From a virus, in the IMG/VR virus record IMGVR_UViG_3300031692_000004, positions 1-49,403 of that record: 49,403 nt of DNA, one strand, 5' to 3'. This document shows positions 23,740 to 32,093 of the stretch, in pieces. The notes beneath the pieces were generated by a model, which did no database searches, had not been told where the DNA came from, and saw nothing but the letters and a program-made list of their open reading frames with translations. The position numbers and the translations under genes were made by a program. Each line of letters opens with the position of its first letter. The first letter of the stretch is position 1.

Positions 23740-25230
23740 TTAAATTTTGCTTATTCTCCATTTTGAATCAGTATCATCATAAATGCAAAACAGCAGCTCG
23801 TTTTGTGCAAGAACAATGTCAGAACCAGTAGTGGAAACGAACTGTCTGCTTGCATCCGAAGATCCATCCAAATGCTTAAACGTTTGTGATCCGGCAACGA
23901 TATTGACTATAATCCTGATATCCGCTCTTCCTTCTCCTGTATCCGCAACCATGCCTGTGATATCGTAAGCACCATCACTGTCCAGTCTGATAAAACTATA
24001 CGCACCCGGATTCCAATTATTTGTATTTGCCGTTATCTGTGTGGGAGTAACAAGCCCCAGAGTAAATTTTCCCTGAGTACCAAGTGACGATGCAGCATTA
24101 ATAGACGTTCCACCAGTGATTCCGGCCGACGTTGAAATAGTGGCAACACTCGTAAGGTTTCCCGCATATGATGGAAGCTTGCTCGCAATCCATGTCCATA
24201 CATTTGTAAATGTAGAATTTTTTACCACATCAGAAGCCGCTGAATCAACAATGCCAATGGAGTCGGCATCAATGATTACAGCTTTATTGGTTGCACCAGA
24301 CACCTTGGCCCACAGCCATGTCCACACTTTTGTGAAAGTGCTCTTTGTTGGGACTCCAGCATCTCCATCATCCACCAAAATAGTATCAGCATCGGCTATT
24401 GCAGTTAAAGCAGATTGATCACTGACAATCGTCTTCATCTCACCTCGCACTGCGGCCGTAGTCGGGACCGCCGTGTCTGATCCAGCTCCGGAAAACCCTG
24501 TTGCCACAGGAACGAGAGATATACTCGCATCAAGCGTATCTGCATCAACCCATGCAGCAAGATTGCCTGCAATGCCGCCGGTAGTAGTAACTGATATCCC
24601 AATATATGTTGCAAGCTGCAACAGTGTCATTTTCTTTTGAACACCAGCCTGAGATACATAAATAATATCCGTATCGCCACCAGCTCCTGCTGCCCCAAGA
24701 GCGAGCACGTAAGCTTGTAGGCCGGCCATCACTTGGGTTTTCAGCTGAAGCCATGTTGTTTTCTTTGGAGTGGATCCGTCGCATATCATGACCAAATCAG
24801 CGTCAGCAGGAGTCGCGTTTGCCGCCAGATCGGTTATATCAAGAATCGAAGGCTCAAGAGCTGCCAGCATATATGTCGCAAGCTGTACAGCAGTGAACGT
24901 TCCTTTTGTGACTCCCCCGTCTTTCTTGAGCATGACGTCTGTGTCGATAACTGACCCTGAAGCCGCTTCCGCATACATTGTTTCCGCAACGGAATTCTCA
25001 AGAACCTCATATGTCACCGGCTTTAGAACTGCATCGTTCTCAAGAATCATAACACTGTCACCGCTATCAAGCGTTGGACTTGCAGCAATGGCCTCAATCT
25101 CATCTATTGCAAAAGCAACCAATTGGTCTACTGTTACCTTTTTACCAGTACCGGCATCAGAGACAACAAGAACCTCAACACCGGTTACAGCGGCATCAGC
25201 AGCAAAAGCATCAATTTCCTTATTCGCCAT
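23740..25230 (-). CDS. Repeat-built tail-fibre-like protein, 496 aa
   Basis: At least six modules of about 45-60 residues follow one pattern: an aspartate-rich beta pair (ADLVMICDGS, TDIIYVSQAG, ADTILVDDGD, ADSIGIVDS), then K-x-T-x3-L/V-x2-W/Y (KKTTWLQL, KKMTLLQLATY, KSTFTKVWTWL, KNSTFTNVWTWI). The C-terminal 110 residues differ and look globular (ITANTNNWNPGAYSF ... LLFCIYDDTDSKW), a possible receptor-binding tip. Such modules are typical of fibre shafts. GGGAGATTAAGATAATG supports the start. Confidence 0.65.
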   Translation of the reverse strand: MANKEIDAFAADAAVTGVEVLVVSDAGTGKKVTVDQLVAFAIDEIEAIAASPTLDSGDSVMILENDAVLKPVTYEVLENSVAETMYAEAASGSVIDTDVMLKKDGGVTKGTFTAVQLATYMLAALEPSILDITDLAANATPADADLVMICDGSTPKKTTWLQLKTQVMAGLQAYVLALGAAGAGGDTDIIYVSQAGVQKKMTLLQLATYIGISVTTTGGIAGNLAAWVDADTLDASISLVPVATGFSGAGSDTAVPTTAAVRGEMKTIVSDQSALTAIADADTILVDDGDAGVPTKSTFTKVWTWLWAKVSGATNKAVIIDADSIGIVDSAASDVVKNSTFTNVWTWIASKLPSYAGNLTSVATISTSAGITGGTSINAASSLGTQGKFTLGLVTPTQITANTNNWNPGAYSFIRLDSDGAYDITGMVADTGEGRADIRIIVNIVAGSQTFKHLDGSSDASRQFVSTTGSDIVLAQNELLFCIYDDTDSKWRISKI

Positions 25231-27014
25231 TATCTTAATCTCCCAAGTTTACGAGTTTTTAGTGAAACCGATTCATACGCCCATCTTCCTTCTGAAGACA
25301 GCCATAGCACGCTCCACGGACCGCGAGAACGCGGGTATGACGGCCTATTATGCCTTTCACCCCACGTACCCGTTCCACGCACATTAGCCGTTGTACCAGC
25401 CGTTAAATCGCTATCAAAGGCATCCACGGCTTCTTCTGCCGATTTACCTGGAACAAGAGCCCATGTAACCGCGGCACTGTCATCCGCCAGATCTCCGCTG
25501 ATCTCGGTAATTATACCGTCCATTGAGTTCTCTTCGCTTATATGCAAAGGACCCATCCCTACAGAACTTGTAATTGTTGTGCCGTCATCTGTGGTTGATG
25601 TATTCGAGAACCTTCTCAAATACCCATCCCTGCATCCAAGAACAACATCAGAATCACCTGTCAAAGGCAATACCCCTGCCGCTATAGGCTGGTGTGTTGC
25701 CAATGCGAACTTAACAGGCCACAAGGCCCTATATTTCAGGTCTATCCACCAGTGGCTTCCATCCCGCAGAAGAGTATAGGCCTGACCAACAACGTCACCA
25801 CTTGCCGATACTTTAAGATGAGTATCATCAGTCCTCGCTGTTACAGAATATGTAGTTGCTCCTATCACAAGAGACGCCTCTGCAAAATCAGCAGTAAGCC
25901 ATGTCGGCCACACTCCGCCTGTTAAAGTACAGGTTGTACCGGATACAGTAACGGTTCCTGTATTATATATTGTAGGAGTGATGAATAAATGAACTCCCTT
26001 ATTTTTCTTATCATATTTCATAATGATGTCATTTGCAGTTACGTCAACATCCTTAAGCTCTTCCGGAACCACACTTGACAGCATGTTGGGCTGATCATTG
26101 CTTCCAATATTCCACGAGTATAACCCGTTCCTGCTGAGGAATACGAACAATCCATCGACTATACACCCTGCCTGCGGTGCAATCGGACCAAAGCTGTCAC
26201 TTACCGTTTTTTTAGAGCCTCCTCCACCAGGATTGCCATAAATAACGTACAAACCATCAGCATGGCCAAAAATAAACGCATTCCTACCCCATGCCATTTG
26301 GAAAGTAACAGCACCCCCGACAACACTGTTATCGCCGGCGTAATCAATACAAGCGCGACCAATATCCAACGGATCATCACCTATGTTCCAATCATTAGGT
26401 TTTCCCTGTCTCGAAAAGTAGACAAGGTGGTTTGCCCCTGAAAGAACTACTCTTTCCCTGTATACTGTCACAAGCTGATTCCCTGTCGGTGCAGCAGAAA
26501 CCGGACGGACATATCCGGATCTTGCCTCGTATTCGCGAAGCACATTATCTGCAATATATACCTTACCATCATGTTCTGCCATCTGAAAGGCGTCTGTATT
26601 TCCCAACGGGTTCACAGCCGCAACAGTAGAGCTGAATATAATATTATCGCCGCCTACGGTTATTGTGTTCCCTGACTCATCTGTCAGATATGATACAGTT
26701 GTCACTCTTGACGAGCTTTCAACAAGGTTCATGTTACCATCTGCAATAACAACGAGCTTCACCTGAAGGTCACCGTCATCATCAACGTAGGCCACCTTTT
26801 GGATGCCTGTTATGGCTGTTCCAAAATCGACATCGAGAAAATCATACAGCCCGGGCCTTGACCCGCCTCGATCCCTACCTTCAAAAGTACCTACACCTCG
26901 AACATTTACAGCCCGAGGGGTAGTGAAAGGAGGTTCTTTTTGGGCATAACCTCCCGCCCGGAATTCACCTCCGAGCGGGAAGATTATGTTTCTATTTCTC
27001 AACTGTTTAGGCAT
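25230..27014 (-). CDS. Beta-propeller-like tail nozzle/stopper protein, 594 aa
   Basis: An opening LGGEFRAGGYA...RAVNVRGVGTFEGRDRGGSRPGL and repeated short strand phrases (KVYIADNVLREY, LVYFSRQGKPNDWNIG, LFVFLSRNGLYSWNIGS) are typical of podovirus tail-hub proteins with propeller folds. Residues about 345-420 hold an inserted module (TCTLTGGVWPTW ... YSVTARTDD) that also occurs in the gene at 28616-29596. It likely closes the tail channel under the adaptor. Family assignment rests on pattern and gene order. Confidence 0.6.
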   Translation of the reverse strand: MPKQLRNRNIIFPLGGEFRAGGYAQKEPPFTTPRAVNVRGVGTFEGRDRGGSRPGLYDFLDVDFGTAITGIQKVAYVDDDGDLQVKLVVIADGNMNLVESSSRVTTVSYLTDESGNTITVGGDNIIFSSTVAAVNPLGNTDAFQMAEHDGKVYIADNVLREYEARSGYVRPVSAAPTGNQLVTVYRERVVLSGANHLVYFSRQGKPNDWNIGDDPLDIGRACIDYAGDNSVVGGAVTFQMAWGRNAFIFGHADGLYVIYGNPGGGGSKKTVSDSFGPIAPQAGCIVDGLFVFLSRNGLYSWNIGSNDQPNMLSSVVPEELKDVDVTANDIIMKYDKKNKGVHLFITPTIYNTGTVTVSGTTCTLTGGVWPTWLTADFAEASLVIGATTYSVTARTDDTHLKVSASGDVVGQAYTLLRDGSHWWIDLKYRALWPVKFALATHQPIAAGVLPLTGDSDVVLGCRDGYLRRFSNTSTTDDGTTITSSVGMGPLHISEENSMDGIITEISGDLADDSAAVTWALVPGKSAEEAVDAFDSDLTAGTTANVRGTGTWGERHNRPSYPRSRGPWSVLWLSSEGRWAYESVSLKTRKLGRLR

Positions 27015-27019
27015 TTAGA

Positions 27020-27829
27020 TCAGACACCAAAAAGTTCAATCAGTACAATACCAGCCGAATAATTTGCATCCGTTTTGGTTCCATTTGCAAGATACAGATA
27101 TGTATTCGCGGCAGGAACTGCAGAAAGCACAGCAATCTCACCGGCAGACCATGCGCCATGATTAATCATCTGCGCCGCACCTGCAAGACCAGCCACTGCT
27201 GCGTCCTGAGCCCCAGTTGATGCAGTGCTTGTCCACAAATCAATATCAGCATTTCCGCCAGCAGGAGCCTCAAAACATGTAATCCTTCCCGAAACAATTG
27301 TTCCGTTTACAGCGGCAGTGATCTGTCCAATATGACAGTTTGCGGTTCCGCCGTCTTTTCCGATAACGTCACCATTCGTCCCGCCGTCATTAAGACCGGT
27401 AATATCCAGAAGGATCTCTGTCTTGATAACGTCACCTACTTTGGTTACTCTATGGCTGCAGATTGTTCCCGTACCTGTTGAAATACCAGTACCTGGGGTC
27501 ATTCCAGCCTGAAGCTGAATTGTACCAAGAGGAACTTCGCCACTCGAATCCAGAACGAGAGCCTTTGAGGCAGTAGCTGTACCAGCAGTCGCTCCAAGCA
27601 AGGCTTCCTGTGTAGAAGTCAGCGCAGACCTCTCATTGAAATCACATGAAAGTATTGTACCTTCATTTACATACGTCACACCGTTCGTGGTGTCAAAATA
27701 GACGCCTTCTACTTCATACCCGGGAGTACCGTCTGCAGGAACAGACGAACCTTTATCCCAAACAATTGAACCATTGATACCTCTGAACCCAGCACCCAAC
27801 CCAAGCAATTTACAAATTCTCGGAAGCAT
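27020..27829 (-). CDS. Fibre/decoration-like structural protein, 269 aa
   Basis: The start is the ATG at 27827-27829 behind GAAAGGAGTGATATT; the longer frame would read through structured element C and is rejected. Residues 30-130 are Gly/Thr/Ser-rich with a fibre-like turn pattern (ALTSTQEALLGATAGTATASKALVLDSSGEV, broken by turns). The C-terminal half looks like a small beta-sandwich. A head or tail fibre role is likely. Confidence 0.5.
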   Translation of the reverse strand: MLPRICKLLGLGAGFRGINGSIVWDKGSSVPADGTPGYEVEGVYFDTTNGVTYVNEGTILSCDFNERSALTSTQEALLGATAGTATASKALVLDSSGEVPLGTIQLQAGMTPGTGISTGTGTICSHRVTKVGDVIKTEILLDITGLNDGGTNGDVIGKDGGTANCHIGQITAAVNGTIVSGRITCFEAPAGGNADIDLWTSTASTGAQDAAVAGLAGAAQMINHGAWSAGEIAVLSAVPAANTYLYLANGTKTDANYSAGIVLIELFGV

Positions 27830-27844
27830 AATATCACTCCTTTC

Positions 27845-27912
27845 AAAAAAATGGCATGTCGTGAGGTGAGTGAAACCCGCAGGACCGCAGAAGCGCGATC
27901 CTCGCCATGCCA
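27845..27912 (-). terminator. Structured intergenic element C with T-run (likely terminator)
   Basis: On the minus strand TGGCATG (27906-27912) pairs with CATGCCA (27852-27858), with smaller hairpins between, and seven T residues follow (27845-27851). This is a bulky but plausible intrinsic terminator after the putative holin gene. A direct repeat CCGCAG-GA-CCGCAG is inside (plus-strand reading). Confidence 0.5.
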
Positions 27913-27916
27913 AAGG

Positions 27917-28228
27917 TTATTTATTAAGCAATTTCGGTATAACTTCAACAGCTATAGGCACAAGCACAATTGTAATCAAAGCACCCATACCCAACAGCAT
28001 ATAAATAAATTTTGTGTGATCTGCTGTGCACTTTATGAGGTCTTGTATCGCAGCTGCATTATTGATCGGTTTATCGTTGACCCTCCGCATGAACTCGTCA
28101 ACTTTGTTGCTTATATGCTTTGCATGTTCAGCAATTACAGTAGTGTTGTTTTCAACAAGAGCAACTCTTATGTCAAGAGAATTTCTTGAATCAAACAATT
28201 CCTTAATCCTCGCATCTTCATTTGGCAT
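27917..28228 (-). CDS. Holin-like coiled coil with C-terminal membrane helix, 103 aa
   Basis: Residues 1-70 form a charged helix (NSLDIRVALVENNTTVIAEHAKHISNK is mostly heptad-like), and residues 76-97 are a transmembrane helix (MLLGMGALITIVLVPIAV), then EVIPKLLNK. The XhlA-type phage lysis proteins share this helix-then-TM layout and size. It overlaps the lipoprotein gene upstream by 11 bases. No holin-specific motif exists to prove it. Confidence 0.5.
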   Translation of the reverse strand: MPNEDARIKELFDSRNSLDIRVALVENNTTVIAEHAKHISNKVDEFMRRVNDKPINNAAAIQDLIKCTADHTKFIYMLLGMGALITIVLVPIAVEVIPKLLNK

Positions 28229-28622
28229 TTTTCGTTCCCTTCACAAGGTTTGCCAAGGTATTTCCGGGTGATAGTTTTGCAATAATCAGAGCTCGTACAA
28301 ATTTAAGCAACTCATACAAAAACCATATCCCTGCCGCAGTCCACGCAAGACTTTTTAAACTCTCATTGTTGTTTGTAGTACTTTGATCTATTTTATTGTT
28401 AATTTCAGTCTTAAACTCTGTTAAATCATTTCTTGTTACCGCAATATCGCCCTGAACGCTCTCGAACTTCTGATCAAGATCTTCCTGTTTCTTCATGACC
28501 TGAGCTGTCTTCTGTGCGATTTTCGCTATTGGAGATATATCTGTACCGCCAAAAAGCGAACATCCCGCAATAAACGCCACTGAAGAACAAAAGACAAAAA
28601 ACCAATACATATACTTCACCAC
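28218..28622 (-). CDS. Lipoprotein with second membrane segment; candidate unimolecular spanin, 134 aa
   Basis: A signal peptide ends in the lipobox FIAG-C21, so the mature N-terminus would be lipidated. A predicted coiled coil (residues 43-80) follows, then a hydrophobic segment (about 92-115) and a polar tail. An N-terminal lipid anchor plus C-terminal membrane helix at this length is the plan of T1 gp11-type u-spanins, which fuse inner and outer membranes at lysis. The strongly helical middle and the moderately hydrophobic TM leave doubt; a plain membrane lipoprotein is the alternative. Confidence 0.5.
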   Translation of the reverse strand: MVKYMYWFFVFCSSVAFIAGCSLFGGTDISPIAKIAQKTAQVMKKQEDLDQKFESVQGDIAVTRNDLTEFKTEINNKIDQSTTNNNESLKSLAWTAAGIWFLYELLKFVRALIIAKLSPGNTLANLVKGTKNAK

Positions 28623-29596
28623 GTGCTCCCTTTGTAAGTTATAGGATAATAGTCTCCAATATATCTGTTGTATGGACTGGACTCTGCCCCTAACCCGCTT
28701 GATCCCATTGGACCAAAATACCTTGCTCCATTCTTTTCATCCTGAGCTACTGCAGCAACAAGAAGTCTGCTGAAGTTATCCCAGTGTATTCCTTTTTCAT
28801 CGTTCAGACGCTGTTCGGCAATCGCAAGACAGCTCTCTGTGATGACCTCTGAATGCTTCATCCCGCCTACCGCATATTCTCCAGTAGCGATTTCTCCGGT
28901 AAACGCCTCGTAACGATATGTCAACACATAAACGTCGTTCGGTATCGGCCACCACACAATCTCCTGCCTCTGGCCGGTACCGGTATCATCCTTGAACCGT
29001 ACTGCGGCGTATTGAGGACGACCCTCATCCTCGCTCTGCTGAAGCATCATGCGTATTTCGTACTCACTTACGATAGGTACCGATATTGAGCATTCACTAG
29101 ATTTGTAATTCAGATCACCTATGACCCTTCCAAAGCCGTCTGGAAGGTCCTGATATCCTGCGTGCTTTAAATACCATTCACCCTCATCTGCAGTATCATC
29201 ATCACCTACTACGGTAATTTCAAGACCGCCGATATCACGTGCTGTTACGCTGTATTCTACATCATTGCAGACAAGCGTTCCGTGTGTTGCCGCCCATGTA
29301 GGCCACGTTCCGCCTACGAGAGTACAAGTTCCAGCTACAATAGCAATATCACCTGTCTCATATCTTTTGATAGTTGTGATCGTCGTTGTGGGTTTCAGAA
29401 ATGACCATTCATATCCCGCCTCAACACCTTCCATTGCTTGAGGGTACAGGAACTGTCTGTATCCTGCCTGGATTATTCTGTTAACCTCAGCGACCTCAAG
29501 CAAAGACCATTCGGTATAATCAGCCTCATATCCGAGATACCGACCTACCTCAATCTGAATCTCATCATATCCAAGAGAGAGTGTTGATTCGGCCAT
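28616..29596 (-). CDS. Head-tail adaptor / tail tubular-like protein, 326 aa
   Basis: The opening LGYDEIQIEVGRYLGY followed by VNRIIQAGYRQFLYP is the helical pattern of podovirus adaptor proteins that bind under the portal. Residues about 77-150 contain the TCTLVGGTWPTW ... YSVTARD module shared with the nozzle-like gene at 25230-27014. C-terminal residues (ESCLAIAEQRLNDE) are helical again, matching an all-helix adaptor interrupted by an inserted domain. The family call is inference from pattern and order. Confidence 0.6.
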   Translation of the reverse strand: MAESTLSLGYDEIQIEVGRYLGYEADYTEWSLLEVAEVNRIIQAGYRQFLYPQAMEGVEAGYEWSFLKPTTTITTIKRYETGDIAIVAGTCTLVGGTWPTWAATHGTLVCNDVEYSVTARDIGGLEITVVGDDDTADEGEWYLKHAGYQDLPDGFGRVIGDLNYKSSECSISVPIVSEYEIRMMLQQSEDEGRPQYAAVRFKDDTGTGQRQEIVWWPIPNDVYVLTYRYEAFTGEIATGEYAVGGMKHSEVITESCLAIAEQRLNDEKGIHWDNFSRLLVAAVAQDEKNGARYFGPMGSSGLGAESSPYNRYIGDYYPITYKGSTW

Positions 29597-29599
29597 GAT

Positions 29600-29857
29600 T
29601 TATTCCTCATCAACTGGTTTTATTTTTCCGTCGAACATGTCAGCAATTACAGCTACAAACGCATATCCTTCCGGTGTGAGCCTTCCGGGCTGTATCTTGT
29701 CCTTCTTTGCTTTGAATTCCCTGTATGCCATTACAGCGTTTTTTGAAAGTCTTGTTGTATACCCCATGGCCTTGAATGCGTCAACTCCGTTTTCGTCTAT
29801 ACGGTTCTCTGCCTCAATAACGTTCTTAACAACTTCCTTTTCAGCAACTTCGGACAT
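29600..29857 (-). CDS. Small conserved-looking virion-region protein, 85 aa
   Basis: Start at ATG 29855-29857 behind TAGGAGAGCCAAT. Mostly helical with a central RLSKNAVMAYREFKAKK. No motif recognised. It is the first gene after the terminator that follows the capsid/decoration genes. Confidence 0.55.
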   Translation of the reverse strand: MSEVAEKEVVKNVIEAENRIDENGVDAFKAMGYTTRLSKNAVMAYREFKAKKDKIQPGRLTPEGYAFVAVIADMFDGKIKPVDEE

Positions 29858-29869
29858 ATTGGCTCTCCT

Positions 29870-29916
29870 AAAATTATAAAAGAAATGCGGGACCGGATTT
29901 ATAGCCCGGCCCCGCA
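29870..29916 (-). terminator. Rho-independent terminator after the capsid-decoration genes
   Basis: On the minus-strand RNA, TGCGGGGCCGG pairs with CCGGUCCCGCA (one G-U pair) around a 9-base loop (29886-29916), followed by UUUCUUUU and more U-rich sequence. The wobble pair exists only in this direction, which fixes the strand. Partial termination here would let capsid genes be made in excess over tail genes. Confidence 0.85.
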
Positions 29917-29930
29917 CTAAAAACTAACTA

Positions 29931-31025
29931 TCAACCTTCGGTAGCACCTACCCTAAGATCCATTGTCTGCCACAGCGAACCGTGGAATTCAAGGAAAACA
30001 CCGTCTCCAGCGTCATCAATCGTCAGAATCTCTGCAAGGTCAGCATCTCCATCCAGCGCACGACCGGTTGTGTCAAGATCGACTGTGAAGTCGTTCGTTC
30101 CCAGGTCATTAAGAAGGATAAAGCACTTCTTGTCGCCAGGAAGAACACCCTGAGCGAGGTCTACATCCACATCACCAGCAAGAGTAAGGTTGCCACAAAT
30201 GTATGACTTACCGTTAATCATGTAAGGCATATCAGCACTTCCCGCATTAGGAATATTGAGGAACTCAATACCACAAGATTCCTCACCGTCAAGCAGATCA
30301 CAGATCGCTGTCGGGTTTCCGGTATAGATGTAACCTGTGCACGTGCAGGCGCTGGTGATAGTATCTTCTGCACCAGCAGATTCAGTCAGAACAAGAGTTG
30401 TTCCGTCTGTCACAGAACTTACAGTATACTTACCGGGAACAACGGTGTCAGTGCCGTCATCCTCACCACCAAGAATAACCACAGTATCACCTGCGGCAAT
30501 TCCCGTGGTTGAGTCAACCGTAAGGGTCACACCATCATCTGCGAGTGACCATTCTCCATCCATTCCAGACTCAAGAAGAGCTGTAACAGTCTGACGAGGA
30601 ACAGCAGAACCACGACCGCGATATACGCCATCATAGAACCTTCCGCCGTCATCTCCATCACCACCCTCAACACCAATGTCATAAAAACCATTGACACCGA
30701 AAGTAATGATACCCGTATTGATCACAACATCACCACCAAGAGCAACCGGAACACACTTTGATCCCGGGCAATAAATCTCAATGAACTGCCCAGTCGATTT
30801 CGCAGAATAATTCCGAGCCGCTACACCTGCGAATGCAGAGTTATTGGTCGTAGTCGGACGTTCCACTTTGTTACAACGCCGAGCGTCTGCTTCTGTTGCA
30901 GTACCGTAATCAGTGTTATAACAAACACCTTCACCCTGAAAAAGAGCGTCAGTGCCTTCATACCATACCCATTCAACTATTGCGTTACCCTGTTTCTGAG
31001 GGCCGTTTACACTTTTATCAGCCAT
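29931..31025 (-). CDS. Capsid decoration or head-fibre protein candidate, 364 aa
   Basis: It lies immediately downstream of the capsid gene, the usual place of decoration proteins. The N-terminal 140 residues are beta-rich with Gly turns; residues about 150-235 form an Ig-like or repeat segment (LTVDSTTGIAAGDTVVI, KYTVSSVTDGTTLVL); the C-terminal 130 residues resemble small beta-barrel virion modules. AGGAGACTATATAC precedes ATG. No catalytic motif. Confidence 0.55.
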   Translation of the reverse strand: MADKSVNGPQKQGNAIVEWVWYEGTDALFQGEGVCYNTDYGTATEADARRCNKVERPTTTNNSAFAGVAARNYSAKSTGQFIEIYCPGSKCVPVALGGDVVINTGIITFGVNGFYDIGVEGGDGDDGGRFYDGVYRGRGSAVPRQTVTALLESGMDGEWSLADDGVTLTVDSTTGIAAGDTVVILGGEDDGTDTVVPGKYTVSSVTDGTTLVLTESAGAEDTITSACTCTGYIYTGNPTAICDLLDGEESCGIEFLNIPNAGSADMPYMINGKSYICGNLTLAGDVDVDLAQGVLPGDKKCFILLNDLGTNDFTVDLDTTGRALDGDADLAEILTIDDAGDGVFLEFHGSLWQTMDLRVGATEG

Positions 31026-31042
31026 GTATATAGTCTCCTTTC

Positions 31043-32074
31043 TTACTTGTTAATGACGGCCTGCTTGCGCAGATTCGTACAAATCATGTTAAGAGAAGCA
31101 TCCAGATCCACGCGCCTGACAAGGTGTTTTCCTGGTACCATGTAAGGTGCTGTCAGATTGTTCTCCCATCCAGACATAACACCAACCGCCAACCACTGCC
31201 AGTCAAGCATATAGACTGGATCTGCGCTATCATCATCAAGCTTCGGAGCGTATGTGATCGGGGTACCTTTGAAAACGGTACGTCCGTCTTTGCTCGCAAG
31301 GTCGTTGCCGAGGTTCATATTCTGACTCTCGAGAACTTCCTCCATGATTCCAATAACGTCACTGTTTGTATAAATACCGTTCTTCATCCCGCCGAGCTTC
31401 GGTTCGGTATGAGAAACGGGGGATCTGAACTGAGTCTTTCTATGCGCTGTACGCATTTTTCTGATCAAGTCTTCTTTTGTAATGTTCACATACTGTGCTG
31501 TCCAGTTTGCCCAGCGAGAATATGTGCCCTGATCAATACCAGCTTTACCGGAAGTAAAACCGGCAGGATTTCCGCCGTTAAGACCTTCGGTTGCGCTTCT
31601 TGTGAGCCAGTAGGCGAGTCCATACGGAGTTTTGTCATCACTGTCATCCGCAGGTTTGCTCCAGAGGAAATCTTCCAGATATTCGTAAAACGAAACCATC
31701 ATGGCAACGTAACGAGTCTGTACGAGATTGGCGATCGCGCGCCCACCCTGCTGAAAATCCGGCTCACGCTGATCATAAATATAATGAGCATTAACATGTC
31801 TCACAGGAACTTCACCTTTTTTCATGGTGTCATTGATACTTGAACCATCAAGCTCAAAAAGCCCTACAGCACGAGCACTGTGATTGTGGTCCATCTGCAC
31901 TTCAAAGCGCCAAGGATGCCCACCATCAAAAACCTTTCTACGATCTTTCCACAGTTCGCGAACAGCGACATGATCAGAAAGGTCGGTCTGCATATTGAGA
32001 AACGAACCCTGTTCGATGAATTTAGCCTGCGTCTCTAAGACGGCATCATCAATATCGGCAAAAGCTATTCCCAT
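31043..32074 (-). CDS. Major capsid protein, 343 aa
   Basis: The product follows the acidic scaffold gene and precedes the decoration gene, the standard head order. It is a mixed alpha/beta chain with an N-terminal arm, an EFxxQMDHN-type strand, a long helix (ANLVQTRYVAMMVSFYEYLEDF) and C-terminal WQWLAVGV... MVPGKHLVRRVD, fitting an HK97-fold capsid of podovirus type. No proteolysis signal or delta domain is seen, which fits a separate scaffold. AAAGGAGTTATACAATG is a very strong ribosome site, as expected for the most abundant protein. Confidence 0.8.
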   Translation of the reverse strand: MGIAFADIDDAVLETQAKFIEQGSFLNMQTDLSDHVAVRELWKDRRKVFDGGHPWRFEVQMDHNHSARAVGLFELDGSSINDTMKKGEVPVRHVNAHYIYDQREPDFQQGGRAIANLVQTRYVAMMVSFYEYLEDFLWSKPADDSDDKTPYGLAYWLTRSATEGLNGGNPAGFTSGKAGIDQGTYSRWANWTAQYVNITKEDLIRKMRTAHRKTQFRSPVSHTEPKLGGMKNGIYTNSDVIGIMEEVLESQNMNLGNDLASKDGRTVFKGTPITYAPKLDDDSADPVYMLDWQWLAVGVMSGWENNLTAPYMVPGKHLVRRVDLDASLNMICTNLRKQAVINK

Positions 32075-32093
32075 TGTATAACTCCTTTATTCC

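Noticed and set aside
27830-27913. A longer N-terminus for the 27020-27829 gene
   Set aside because: It would translate through the structured element and its T-run; the ATG at 27829 has a clear AGGAG site.
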